The translations under genes and the position numbers were made by a program. A stretch of 64,000 nt of DNA, from positions 124,001 to 188,000 of the forward strand of contig NZ_CP043653.1 of NCBI RefSeq assembly GCF_014217685.1. Direction: 5' to 3'. Under the pieces are notes generated by a model. The model worked only from the letters and a program-made list of their open reading frames with translations, ran no database searches and was not told the DNA's origin. Below, piece by piece: positions 54,384-62,486 of this stretch (the first letter of the stretch is position 1; each line of letters opens with the position of its first letter). The DNA comes from Glaciihabitans sp. INWT7 (GTDB lineage: Bacteria; Actinomycetota; Actinomycetes; Actinomycetales; Microbacteriaceae).

Positions 54384-55661
54384 CTAGCCGAGAGCCTTGA
54401 TGTCGGTGACGACCTGGTTCCAGGAGTCGTCGACGGACTGGGTGCCGGTCTCGACTCGCGTGAGACCGTTCTGCACGGCGGTCATGATCGATCCGTAAGT
54501 GGCGCCCTTGAACGGGGTCACCTTCACTGCGTTGGCGCGATCGATGTAGATCTTTCCGATCTCCGCGTCATTGAAGAACGTGTTCTTCGCTCCCGTGAGG
54601 GTCGGGTCGGTGTAGGCCGCGACCTGGCTCGGGAAGGTGCCGGCGACCTTGAACGCCTTGATTTGCTGGGCGGGTGCGGTGATCCAGTCGGCGAGAGCCT
54701 TGGCCTCGGCGGTGTGCTTTCCCTGCGTGGGAACGAGCAAATACGAGCCGCCCCAGTTTCCTCCGCCGTTCGGGAACACGTTGGCGATCTTCCAGTCGGT
54801 CAGTTTCGGGGTGTCGCCCTGGATCACTCCGAGCATCCACGCCGGGCAGAGCATGGTCGCGTAGGCGCCGTTGGCCATGCCGGCCGTCCAGTTGTCGCTC
54901 CACTGGGTGAGGTGTGAGGACTCGGTCGAGCTCGCCTTCAGCACCGACTCGAAGGCCGCCTTGACGTCCGGGTTGGTGGCGGCGATGACTGTGCCGTCGT
55001 TCTTCTCGTAGAAGTTCTTGTACTGGTTGGCGAGACCCTGGAAGGTGGCTCCGGCGGAGTCGAACCAGGCGGCACCGGTCTTGGCTTCGGCGAAGGTCTT
55101 GCCGACCGAGTAGTAGGTGTTCCAGTCGCCGGTGAGGAGCTTGGCGACAGCATCGGGTTCGGTCGGCAGGCCGGCCTTCGCGAAGAGATCCGAGCGGTAG
55201 CAGATGGCCTCCGGACCGATGTCCGTGCCGAGTCCGATCTGCTTTCCGTCGGCGATTCCGCCGGCGGTCTTCCAGCTCGAGTAGCGGTCCTTGTTGTCGC
55301 TCGAGGCGAGGTCGACGAACTTGTTGGCGTACTTGCGCACCTTGGGCATCCAGTCGCCGTCGACGGCCTCGATGTCGCCGAGGCCGGATCCGGCGGCGAG
55401 CTTGGTGAAGAGGTTGGTCTGTGCGGCATCCGAGGTCGCCGCCTTGTTCTGCACGACCGTGATGTTGGGGTGGAGCTTGTGGTACTCGGCGAGGAGCGCG
55501 TCGTCGTAGCCGAAGTTGTTGAAGGTGGCGAGGGTCAGCGTGATCGGCTTGTTCGAGTCGGCTGCCGGGGTGCCGCCGGACGAGCATCCGGTGGCGATGA
55601 GGGCGAATGCTGCTGCGCCGGCGATGGCGGCAACGGCTGTTGTGCGTCGTGAAAGTTTCAC
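54384..55661 (-). CDS. cebE: Cellobiose ABC transporter, substrate-binding lipoprotein
   Basis: The 425-residue solute-binding lipoprotein has a signal peptide ending in the lipobox LIATGC. Mature segments include ITLTLATFNNFGYDDALLAE, GLGDIEAVDGDWMPKVRKYA and LCPAWMLGVIQGDTPKLTDW, resembling CebE-type family 1 binding proteins. I chose the GTG at 55659-55661 because AAAGGAG lies 5 bases before it; the GTG two codons upstream overlaps that ribosome site. It is the first gene of the operon, behind a consensus-like promoter and two CebR palindromes. Ligand assignment (cellobiose/cellotriose) is inferred. Confidence 0.88.
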   Translation of the reverse strand: MKLSRRTTAVAAIAGAAAFALIATGCSSGGTPAADSNKPITLTLATFNNFGYDDALLAEYHKLHPNITVVQNKAATSDAAQTNLFTKLAAGSGLGDIEAVDGDWMPKVRKYANKFVDLASSDNKDRYSSWKTAGGIADGKQIGLGTDIGPEAICYRSDLFAKAGLPTEPDAVAKLLTGDWNTYYSVGKTFAEAKTGAAWFDSAGATFQGLANQYKNFYEKNDGTVIAATNPDVKAAFESVLKASSTESSHLTQWSDNWTAGMANGAYATMLCPAWMLGVIQGDTPKLTDWKIANVFPNGGGNWGGSYLLVPTQGKHTAEAKALADWITAPAQQIKAFKVAGTFPSQVAAYTDPTLTGAKNTFFNDAEIGKIYIDRANAVKVTPFKGATYGSIMTAVQNGLTRVETGTQSVDDSWNQVVTDIKALG

Positions 55662-55704
55662 GGTCACTCCTTTGTGTGCGTGGGAAGGGGTTGCGGGAGA
55701 AGCG

Positions 55705-55718
55705 TGGGAGCGCTCCCA
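55705..55718. promoter_or_regulatory. CebR operator, proximal copy
   Basis: TGGGAGCGCTCCCA is a perfect 14-bp palindrome identical to the known CebR binding site of Streptomyces. It lies between the inferred transcription start and the cebE start codon. Confidence 0.88.
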
Positions 55719-55728
55719 AATTGCATCG

Positions 55729-55742
55729 TGGGAGCGCTCCCA
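55729..55742. promoter_or_regulatory. CebR operator, distal copy
   Basis: This is a second perfect TGGGAGCGCTCCCA, 24 bp (centre to centre) from the first and just downstream of the -10 element. Tandem sites near two helical turns apart may bind two repressor dimers cooperatively. Confidence 0.88.
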
Positions 55743-55755
55743 CGCGAACGCGCTA

Positions 55756-55785
55756 ACCTTACGCAGGATGAGGGTGCACTGTCAA
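55756..55785 (-). promoter_or_regulatory. Promoter of the cellobiose operon
   Basis: On the minus strand a perfect TTGACA (55780-55785) is followed after 18 bases by TAAGGT (55756-55761). The start would fall near 55749, immediately ahead of the CebR sites, which gives a roadblock type of repression. Confidence 0.7.
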
Positions 55786-55869
55786 CAAAGGAAATGCAGA
55801 CCGCCGGAAATGCTGGTGGAACGAGCGTTTCCGCGGGCTAGCCTCGGCAGATCTCGAGGCGCGCACGAC

Positions 55870-55909
55870 GAAAGGGCGGCATCCAGCAGTCGCTGGATAC
55901 CGCCCTTTC
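55870..55909 (-). terminator. Terminator-like hairpin after the DHA2 efflux gene
   Basis: GAAAGGGCGG-C-ATCCAGC and GCTGGAT-A-CCGCCCTTTC form an 18-bp stem with one mismatch and a 4-base loop, 13 bp past the stop of the efflux gene. No T-run follows. Confidence 0.65.
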
Positions 55910-55922
55910 GGTGAAGCGGAGA

Positions 55923-57851
55923 TCAGACCTTCGGAGCGGATCCGATCCGGTCTCCGGCCGATCCGTCACCGGGTCGACCACCGTCGCTGTCGCGCGAGCT
56001 GGTGTCGGGCTCGAGCGGCGCGCCCATCATCTCAGCCGCCTGGGTGGCGAGGATCGCGGCATCCTGATCGGCGACCTCCTGGATGGCCGACTTCTGGCGA
56101 AGCGGGGTGGCCTTGAGGAAGAAGCTCAGGATGAACGCGACGAGCACGACGACCAGGCTCACCCAGAACCCGCGGACCATTGCGTCGGAGAAGCCGTTGA
56201 GGAACGGTGCCGCGAGCGCGTGGTTGGCGTTGTTGAGGAACGAGGTATTTCCGTCGAGAGACGTGGTGGCGCTTCCCCCTCCGGCGCTGCCCGGCGTGAT
56301 CTTCGACAGCACGCTGTCCACGATCTGGTGACGCTGGGTCGCGTTGGACAGGTCGACCTGCGCGGGCAGGTTCTGCTTGATCGGGCCGACGATCGAGTCG
56401 TAGATCTTCGACATGATGCCCTTGTTGGCCGGTGCGTTGGCGATAGCCGGGTTGAGGGCCGCATCCAGGGCCGAGCGCAGAATGCCCTTGTTGGTGAAGT
56501 TGGCCTTGATGGCCCCACCGACGACGCTGAAGACCACCGAGAAGATCACGGCGACACCGAGCGTTCCACCGACCTGGCGGAAGAAGGTGGACGACGAGGT
56601 CGCCACACCGATATCGCGCGGCCCCACCGAGTTCTGGCTCGCGATGGTGAGCGTCTGCATCAGCTGCCCGAGGCCGAGACCCACCAGCAGCATCGCGCCG
56701 GCCAGTACGAGATAGTTCGTGTCGGCCTTGATGGTGGTGAAGAGCAGGAAGCCGACCACCATGAATCCGGTGCCGATGATCGGGAAGATCTTGTAGCGGC
56801 CGGTGCGGGAGATCAGCTGACCGCTCACGATCGAGGAGATCATCAGGCCGAGGATCATCGGGAGCAGCTGGAAGCCGCTCTCGGTGGGGGTCGAGCCCTT
56901 GACGAGCTGGAGGTAGAGCGGCACCGTGGAGATCGCGCCGAACATGCCGAAACCGACGAGCACACCGAGGATGGTGGCGACCGAGAAGGTCGGGGACCGG
57001 AACAGCTTCAGCGGGATGAGGGCGTCATCCCCCATCATGCGCTCAGCGACGATGAAGGCGATGATTCCGAGTCCACCGACGATGTAGCAGGCGATCGCCC
57101 CGCCGGAGGCCCAGCCCCAGTCGCGACCCTGCTCTGCAACGAGCAGCAGGGGGGCGACGGCCATGATCACGGTCGTGGCGCCCCACCAGTCGATGCGTAC
57201 GCGGCGATTGATGCTGCGCTTCGGCAGGTGGAGGAACCGCAGCACCATTCCGAGCGCGATGATGCCGATCGGGATGTTGATCAGGAAGACCCAGCGCCAG
57301 CCATCGATGAAGAGGATGTACGGAGCCCCGGCGAACAGTCCGCCGATGAGCGGGCCGATGACGCTCGAGATGCCGAACACGGCGAGGAAGTAGCCCTGGT
57401 ACTTGGCGCGCTCTCGCGGGGCGAGCATGTCGCCCATGATGGCGAGCGGCAGCGCCATGAGGCCGCCGGCGCCGATGCCCTGGATCGCCCGGAATCCGGC
57501 GAGTTCGAGGATCGAGGTCGAGAAGCCGGAGGCGACGGAGCCGACGATGAACACGGAGATCGCGAAGATGAACAACGGCCGGCGTCCGAAGATGTCGGAG
57601 AGCTTGCCGTAGATCGGGGTCGCGATCGTCGAGACGATCAGGTAGGCGGTGGTCACCCACGCCTGCTGGCTCAGGCCGTCGAGGTCATCCGCGATGGTGC
57701 GGATGGAGGTGCCGACCACGGTCTGGTCGAGAGCGGACAAGAACATGCCGGCCATGAGGCCGTAGAGCACGAAGAGGATCTGACGGTGAGTCATGATCCC
57801 CCCGGACTCATGGACCTCTTTGGCCCGGGTTGCTGCGTCGACGCGTGACAT
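55923..57851 (-). CDS. DHA2 family MFS drug efflux pump (EmrB/QacA type)
   Basis: The 642-residue membrane protein has about 14 helices, the DHA2 motif LSALDQTVVGTSIRTIADDL in helix 1 and WVTTAYLIVSTIATPIYGKL-like motif A region SDIFGRRPLF. A large extracytoplasmic loop near residues 475-545 is rich in Ser/Gly/Ala. The C-terminal tail (about 50 residues, acidic and Gly/Asp-rich) is cytoplasmic. The ATG at 57851 follows GAGGATCC. No regulator is adjacent, and the divergent neighbour is a VanY-like lipoprotein. Substrates are unknown; multidrug proton antiport is the family role. Confidence 0.9.
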   Translation of the reverse strand: MSRVDAATRAKEVHESGGIMTHRQILFVLYGLMAGMFLSALDQTVVGTSIRTIADDLDGLSQQAWVTTAYLIVSTIATPIYGKLSDIFGRRPLFIFAISVFIVGSVASGFSTSILELAGFRAIQGIGAGGLMALPLAIMGDMLAPRERAKYQGYFLAVFGISSVIGPLIGGLFAGAPYILFIDGWRWVFLINIPIGIIALGMVLRFLHLPKRSINRRVRIDWWGATTVIMAVAPLLLVAEQGRDWGWASGGAIACYIVGGLGIIAFIVAERMMGDDALIPLKLFRSPTFSVATILGVLVGFGMFGAISTVPLYLQLVKGSTPTESGFQLLPMILGLMISSIVSGQLISRTGRYKIFPIIGTGFMVVGFLLFTTIKADTNYLVLAGAMLLVGLGLGQLMQTLTIASQNSVGPRDIGVATSSSTFFRQVGGTLGVAVIFSVVFSVVGGAIKANFTNKGILRSALDAALNPAIANAPANKGIMSKIYDSIVGPIKQNLPAQVDLSNATQRHQIVDSVLSKITPGSAGGGSATTSLDGNTSFLNNANHALAAPFLNGFSDAMVRGFWVSLVVVLVAFILSFFLKATPLRQKSAIQEVADQDAAILATQAAEMMGAPLEPDTSSRDSDGGRPGDGSAGDRIGSAPKV

Positions 57852-58023
57852 GGATCCTCGATCTTTATGGCGGTGGGTGTGTTAACGAAAATGGCCACTG
57901 AGGAACACGCGTCCAACAGTGGCAGAAAATCTTGCGTGGTCTGCAAAGTTACACCCACGGCAAGCCTCATGCAAGTCATCCGCGTCCCCATTCCGCGGGG
58001 GGCGCGCGGTTACTATCGAAATC

Positions 58024-58809
58024 GTGACTTCCCGTCGTGTGCGCCCTGTGATCGCGGCCCTGGTCGCGCTCTCCATCACCGGGATGCTCGGCGCCTGCGC
58101 CCGCGAAGCTCCGACGGTTTCGACCCGCCCGCCATCGGTCGCCCCCTCGTCACCCGAACCGAGCATCACGCCGACGGCTACGCCGACTCCTCCGGGTTTC
58201 GACAAGGCCGCCCTCTCGATCGACGACCCGAACAGCATCTGGGTGGTCGCAGACAAGCTGCGGCCGCTGAATCCCCTGACCTTCGTGCCACCGGACCTGA
58301 TCGAGACACCGGTGCAGCACCTGAATCCGCCCACCCTCCGCGCGGAAGCCGCCAACGCCATCGTCACCATGTTCGCCGCGGCGAAAGCAGAGGGTGCTGG
58401 TGGCATGCAACTGCAAAGCGCCTACCGCTCCTACACCGTGCAGGTGAAGGTCTACAACGGGTACGTCGCCAGCGCGGGCAAGGCGGGCGCGGATTCGCAG
58501 AGCGCCCGCCCCGGCTTCAGCGAACACCAGTCGGGGTTGGCCGCCGACATCAGCGCCGTGCCGCTCACCTGCGCACTCGCCGCGTGCTTCGGCCAGACCC
58601 CCCAGGGGATCTGGCTCGCGGCCAACGCCTACCGGTTCGGCTTCGTGCTGCGCTACCCCGCGGACAAGACGGCGGTGACCGGATACATCTACGAACCGTG
58701 GCACTTTCGCTACGTCGGTGTCGCGCTCGCCACGGAGATGAAACGCTCGGGTGTCACGACGCTGGAGGAGTTCTTCGGACTGCCGGCGGCCCCGACCTAC
58801 GCGCCGTAG
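58024..58809 (+). CDS. D-alanyl-D-alanine carboxypeptidase family lipoprotein (VanY/M15B-like)
   Basis: The 261-residue product starts at GTG 58024. Its signal peptide ends in the lipobox MLGAC, followed by a Pro/Ser/Thr-rich spacer (about 40 residues) that would cross the wall. The M15 domain has LQSAYRSYTVQ, the zinc-site SEHQSGLAADI (His and Asp ligands) and EPWHFRYVG (final His). It probably trims the terminal D-Ala from peptidoglycan stems. A TACTAT -10 lies 7 bases before the start and no Shine-Dalgarno is present, which suggests a leaderless message. Confidence 0.88.
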   Translation: MTSRRVRPVIAALVALSITGMLGACAREAPTVSTRPPSVAPSSPEPSITPTATPTPPGFDKAALSIDDPNSIWVVADKLRPLNPLTFVPPDLIETPVQHLNPPTLRAEAANAIVTMFAAAKAEGAGGMQLQSAYRSYTVQVKVYNGYVASAGKAGADSQSARPGFSEHQSGLAADISAVPLTCALAACFGQTPQGIWLAANAYRFGFVLRYPADKTAVTGYIYEPWHFRYVGVALATEMKRSGVTTLEEFFGLPAAPTYAP

Positions 58810-58812
58810 CGT

Positions 58813-58840
58813 CGCTGGTCGAGGGGCCCCGCTGGTCGAG
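58813..58840. repeat. Short direct repeat CGCTGGTCGAG x2
   Basis: Two exact 11-bp copies at 58813-58823 and 58830-58840 lie in the gap between the VanY-like gene and pgm. Similar CTGGTCGAG strings are common between genes in Microbacteriaceae in my recollection; nothing else marks it. Confidence 0.35.
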
Positions 58841-58898
58841 TAGGCAGTCCGTGGCCGTATCAGACCCGAGTTCGCCCCGGTATCGCTCGGTCTGGGGT

Positions 58899-60518
58899 TC
58901 AGCCGCCCAGCGCCGCATCCACGATGGTCTTCGCCTCGGCCTGCACCCGCTTGAGGTGCTCCGCCCCGAGGAACGACTCGGCATAGATCTTGTACACGTC
59001 TTCAGTGCCGCTCGGCCGGGCGGCGAACCACGCGTGCTCCGTCACGACCTTGACCCCACCGATCGCCGCACCGTTGCCCGGCGCCTCGCTGAGCTTCGCG
59101 ATGATCGTCTCGCCGGCGAGTTCCGTCGCCTCGATCGCGGAGCCGTTCAGCTTGCCCAGCGCGGCCTTCTGCGCCTTGCTTGCCACCGCATCCACCCGCT
59201 CGTAGGCGGGCGAACCGTATTTCTCGGTGAGCTCGGTATACAGCTGACTCGGCGACTTGCCGGTGACGGCGATGATCTCGCTCGCGAGAAGCGCGAGCTG
59301 GATGCCGTCCTTATCGGTGGTCCACACCGTGCCGTCCTTGCGCAGGAAGCTCGCCCCGGCCGACTCCTCGCCCCCGAAGGCGACGGATCCGTCGACGAGT
59401 CCGGGCACGAACCACTTGAAGCCCACCGGCACCTCCCAGAGTCGGCGACCGATGGACTCGGCGACGAGGTCGATCATCGAGCTCGAGACGAGGGTCTTGC
59501 CGATCGCGGCATCCGCATCCCACTGTGGCCGGTGGCTGTAGAGGTACTGGATCGCGACGGCCAGGTAGTGATTGGGGTTCATGAGGCCGCCATCCGGGGT
59601 CACGATTCCGTGACGGTCGGCGTCGGCGTCGTTGCCGGTGACCACGTCGTAGTCGTCCCTGTGCACGAGCACGCTCGCCATGACCGATGCCGAGGACGGG
59701 TCCATGCGGATCTTGCCATCCCAGTCCAGCGTCATGAATCCCCACTGCGGGTCGACTCCGGGATTGACGACCGTGAGGTCCAGTCCGTAGCGCTCGGCGA
59801 TCGCGCTCCAGTAGTGAACGCTCGCGCCCCCGAGCGGATCGGCGCCGATGTGCACCCCCGCCTTCTTGATCGCTTCGACATCGATGATGTTCTCGAGGTC
59901 GTTCACGTAGTTGCCGCGGTAGTCGTAGGTGCCGACGCCGGAAGGCTCGGCTCGCTTCACGGCGTGACTGCCCTCGGCGATGATCTCGTTGGCGCGGTTC
60001 GCGATCCAGTTGGTGGCGTCGCTGTCGGCCGGTCCGCCGTGGGGCGGGTTGTACTTGAAGCCGCCGTCGCGGGGCGGGTTGTGACTGGGGGTCACGACGA
60101 TGCCATCGGCCTGTGCCGCCGGCCCGGAGGCGTTGTACTTGATAATCGCGTGGCTGAGCGCAGGCGTCGGCACGAAGTCGTCGAACTCGTCGACGAGCGC
60201 GTCGATTCCGTTGGCGACCAGCACCTCGAGGGCGGTCGTCTGAGCCGGGCGGCTGAGCGCGTGGGTGTCCCCGCCGATGAAGAGCGGCCCGGTGATGCCC
60301 TGGCCGGCGCGGTACTCAACGATCGCCTGGGTGATCGCCGCGATGTGCGTCTCGTTGAACGCGCTGTCGAGGCTCGAGCCGCGATGCCCGGAGGTGCCGA
60401 ACACCACCTTCTGCTCCGCGATGCTCACATCCGGCACCAGTTCGTAATACGCCGCATGAAGCGCGGTGAGGTCGACGAGATCGGATTCCTTGGCGGGCTG
60501 GCCAGCGCGTGCATTCAT
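58899..60518 (-). CDS. pgm: Phosphoglucomutase (alpha-D-glucose specific)
   Basis: The 539-residue enzyme interconverts glucose-1-phosphate and glucose-6-phosphate. The four phosphohexomutase sites are visible: the phosphoserine loop VVTPSHNPPRDGG, the metal loop GNDADADRHGIV, the sugar loop FGGEESAGASFL and the phosphate loop RPSGTEDVYKIYAES. The N-terminus VVFGTSGHRGSSLDSAFNE is typical of the bacterial Pgm subfamily. The ATG at 60518 and normal length agree. It is divergent from pheA across a 197-bp gap that holds an inverted repeat. Confidence 0.94.
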   Translation of the reverse strand: MNARAGQPAKESDLVDLTALHAAYYELVPDVSIAEQKVVFGTSGHRGSSLDSAFNETHIAAITQAIVEYRAGQGITGPLFIGGDTHALSRPAQTTALEVLVANGIDALVDEFDDFVPTPALSHAIIKYNASGPAAQADGIVVTPSHNPPRDGGFKYNPPHGGPADSDATNWIANRANEIIAEGSHAVKRAEPSGVGTYDYRGNYVNDLENIIDVEAIKKAGVHIGADPLGGASVHYWSAIAERYGLDLTVVNPGVDPQWGFMTLDWDGKIRMDPSSASVMASVLVHRDDYDVVTGNDADADRHGIVTPDGGLMNPNHYLAVAIQYLYSHRPQWDADAAIGKTLVSSSMIDLVAESIGRRLWEVPVGFKWFVPGLVDGSVAFGGEESAGASFLRKDGTVWTTDKDGIQLALLASEIIAVTGKSPSQLYTELTEKYGSPAYERVDAVASKAQKAALGKLNGSAIEATELAGETIIAKLSEAPGNGAAIGGVKVVTEHAWFAARPSGTEDVYKIYAESFLGAEHLKRVQAEAKTIVDAALGG

Positions 60519-60581
60519 GCGCCAAGTCTGTCATCCGACGGCCGGTCGCCATAGGCGCAGCTGGCATTCCGCTCCTTGCAC

Positions 60582-60665
60582 AACTCCTGCAGTCTGCGCC
60601 TCGGCTGCGCCCGGCGCCCGCCTCTCCGGGGGGCACCCGGTGCTGCGCCGCCAACTGCAGGAGTT
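60582..60665. repeat. Inverted repeat AACTCCTGCAG / CTGCAGGAGTT
   Basis: Two 11-bp arms at 60582-60592 and 60655-60665 are exact complements around a 62-base GC-rich insert. The AACTCCTG core is shared with the repeat arm at 22548-22563, which hints at one dispersed repeat family. Confidence 0.55.
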
Positions 60666-60715
60666 ACGCCGGGCGAGGGAGGGTGACGACGGGCCGAGCC
60701 AATAAGCTCGGCGCT

Positions 60716-61651
60716 ATGCCGCATCCGACGAACGCCGACGACAGCTACTCGTACCTAGGCCCCGCTGGCACCTTCACCGAGGCCGCGCTCGCCCAGGTGG
60801 CGGACGCCGCGGGCAAGACCTGGCAGCCGGTCAACAACGTCGGCCAGGCCCTCGACGACGTCGTCTCGGGGCGCAGCACAGCGGCGATGATCGCGATCGA
60901 GAACTCGATCGAAGGCGGGGTGAGTGCGAGCCAGGATGCGCTCGCCAGCATCCCGAACCTTCGCATCATCGGCGAGTACCTCGTGCCGGTGAACTTCGTG
61001 CTCGTGGCCCGGCCCGGCACCCACTTGAAGGATGTGCGGGTCGTCAACGCCCATCCGGTCGCCTATGCGCAGTGTCACCTCTGGCTCGATGCGACCCTGC
61101 CGAAGCACGGCCACCTCCCGGCTACCTCCAACGTGGCCGCCGCGGCCTCCCTGCTGTCGGACACGACGGCGGATGCCGCGATCGCGCCCCCCGGGATCAC
61201 CGACCACTACCCGCTTGATGTTCTCGCCCGCGAGATCGGCGACAACCCCCACGCCGTCACCCGGTTCGTGCTCGTGAGCCGCACGACCCGGCTGCCCGCG
61301 CCCACCGGTTCTGACAAGACCAGCGTGATCGTGGAGCTGCCGGATGACACGGCCGGCCGGTTGCTCGAGATGCTCGAGCAGTTCGCCACCCGCGGGGTCA
61401 ACATGAGCCTGCTCGCTTCCCGCCCGATCGGCGACGCCCTCGGGCGCTACCGTTTCGTGATCGACCTCGACGGGCACCTCCACGACGAACGGGTGGCGGA
61501 TGCCCTGCTCGGACTCAAACGATTCAGCCCGAACGTGACCTTCCTCGGGTCGTATCCCCGCGCCGACAAGCTGGCCATCACGGTCACTCCGCGCTACGAC
61601 GATCGGGCGTTCACCGCGGCGCGGGAGTGGCTTGATTCACTGGAGTCCTGA
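60716..61651 (+). CDS. pheA: Prephenate dehydratase
   Basis: The 311-residue enzyme converts prephenate to phenylpyruvate in phenylalanine synthesis. The catalytic domain begins YLGPAGTFTEAALAQVAD and contains AIENSIEGGVSASQDAL. The C-terminal ACT domain senses Phe with VNMSLLASRPIGDALGRYRF, where the usual ESRP reads ASRP. The ATG at 60716 has no clear Shine-Dalgarno, but TAAGCT ends 7 bases upstream, so it may be leaderless. It leads into the conserved right-hand block ending in serS. Confidence 0.93.
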   Translation: MPHPTNADDSYSYLGPAGTFTEAALAQVADAAGKTWQPVNNVGQALDDVVSGRSTAAMIAIENSIEGGVSASQDALASIPNLRIIGEYLVPVNFVLVARPGTHLKDVRVVNAHPVAYAQCHLWLDATLPKHGHLPATSNVAAAASLLSDTTADAAIAPPGITDHYPLDVLAREIGDNPHAVTRFVLVSRTTRLPAPTGSDKTSVIVELPDDTAGRLLEMLEQFATRGVNMSLLASRPIGDALGRYRFVIDLDGHLHDERVADALLGLKRFSPNVTFLGSYPRADKLAITVTPRYDDRAFTAAREWLDSLES

Positions 61652-61731
61652 GCGCGAGCGTGTTCGCGGGCGGCTCCGTTCGGGCGGCTCGGCGTCGTGA
61701 CGATCGCTCGAGAGTCGAGCATGATGGGGGC

Positions 61732-62211
61732 ATGGAGAGCGAATCACCGTCTATCGATCCTCGCTACCGGCCGGAATTCCAGCGCGGCTACCGCGGGTCC
61801 GCGGCGTCGATCCCTGCCGCCTCGATGCCGGTCGTGGATGATTCGGCCAAGGTCGGGATGCCTCCCGCCGCGACTGTCGCAGTCGAATCTGTAGTCGAAT
61901 CCGTCATCGCGGTCGACCCGCGGCTGGTCGAGCCGGAGGTCGCCGAGCCGGAGCAGACCGAGCGGCGCCGAAACCCCTACGCGCTCGTGATCCCGGTGGT
62001 CGCGCTCGGGTTCGTGATCCTCGGCACGTGGCTGCTGGTCTCCCAGTTCGTCTGGTCGTACTCCGGCGCCTTCGGGTCCGACAATTCCGTCGAGAGGCGA
62101 TTCAGCGGTGTGCTGTCGTACGTCTTCGCGGCCCCGCTGGTCACCGTCGGTCTGGGCTCCCTGGTCGGCTACGGATTCTGGCTCGCGGTGCGAAGACGCC
62201 AGCGCCCATGA
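61732..62211 (+). CDS. Hypothetical membrane protein with acidic N-terminal region
   Basis: The 159-residue protein starts at the ATG at 61732 behind GGGGG. A disordered cytoplasmic part of about 80 residues (Pro/Glu/Val-rich) precedes two transmembrane segments (ALVIPVVALGFVILGTWLLV and about residues 128-152). It is followed, with a 4-bp overlap, by a second small membrane protein, so the two probably act together. I do not recognise a family. A position between pheA and serS is typical of small conserved membrane proteins in this lineage. Confidence 0.7.
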   Translation: MESESPSIDPRYRPEFQRGYRGSAASIPAASMPVVDDSAKVGMPPAATVAVESVVESVIAVDPRLVEPEVAEPEQTERRRNPYALVIPVVALGFVILGTWLLVSQFVWSYSGAFGSDNSVERRFSGVLSYVFAAPLVTVGLGSLVGYGFWLAVRRRQRP

Positions 62212-62486
62212 GAGCCGCGGAACGCGTGCTCATAGCGAGCGTCGGGATCCTTCTCGTGGGCGCAGTGGCACTCTGTTGGTACAACGCCAATTCTCCGCAG
62301 AGCTTCAGCAACACCGGCTCCGAGGTGCCGTGGCCGCTGGTCTGGGCGCAGATCGCGTCATCGGCGGCGTCGATCTTCGCCCTCGTCGGCCTGGCCTCGG
62401 CCGCCGGACTCCTCTTCCTGCGAGCAGTCCGATGGGCCGGAGCATCTCCCGGCGACGAAGACCCTACGCCGGAACCTTCACCGTGA
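62208..62486 (+). CDS. Hypothetical two-helix membrane protein
   Basis: The 92-residue product starts at the ATG at 62208, sharing ATGA with the previous stop. It has two hydrophobic segments (VLIASVGILLVGAVALCWYN and about residues 45-72), with a short polar loop that contains SFSNTGSEVPWPL. The acidic Pro-rich tail overlaps the 3' end of the convergent lipid kinase gene by 23 bp. The tight coupling to the upstream membrane protein is the main reason to call it real. Confidence 0.68.
   Translation: MRAAERVLIASVGILLVGAVALCWYNANSPQSFSNTGSEVPWPLVWAQIASSAASIFALVGLASAAGLLFLRAVRWAGASPGDEDPTPEPSP

Noticed and set aside
55911-57848. 645-residue plus-strand open frame opposite the efflux gene
   Set aside because: Low-complexity Asp/Glu/Arg/His composition with no motif; it mirrors the membrane protein coded on the other strand.
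57867-60554. 895-residue open frame on the plus strand over the VanY-like and pgm genes
   Set aside because: It is antisense to clearly recognised genes and made of Arg/Gly/Asp/Val-rich sequence typical of high-GC shadow frames.
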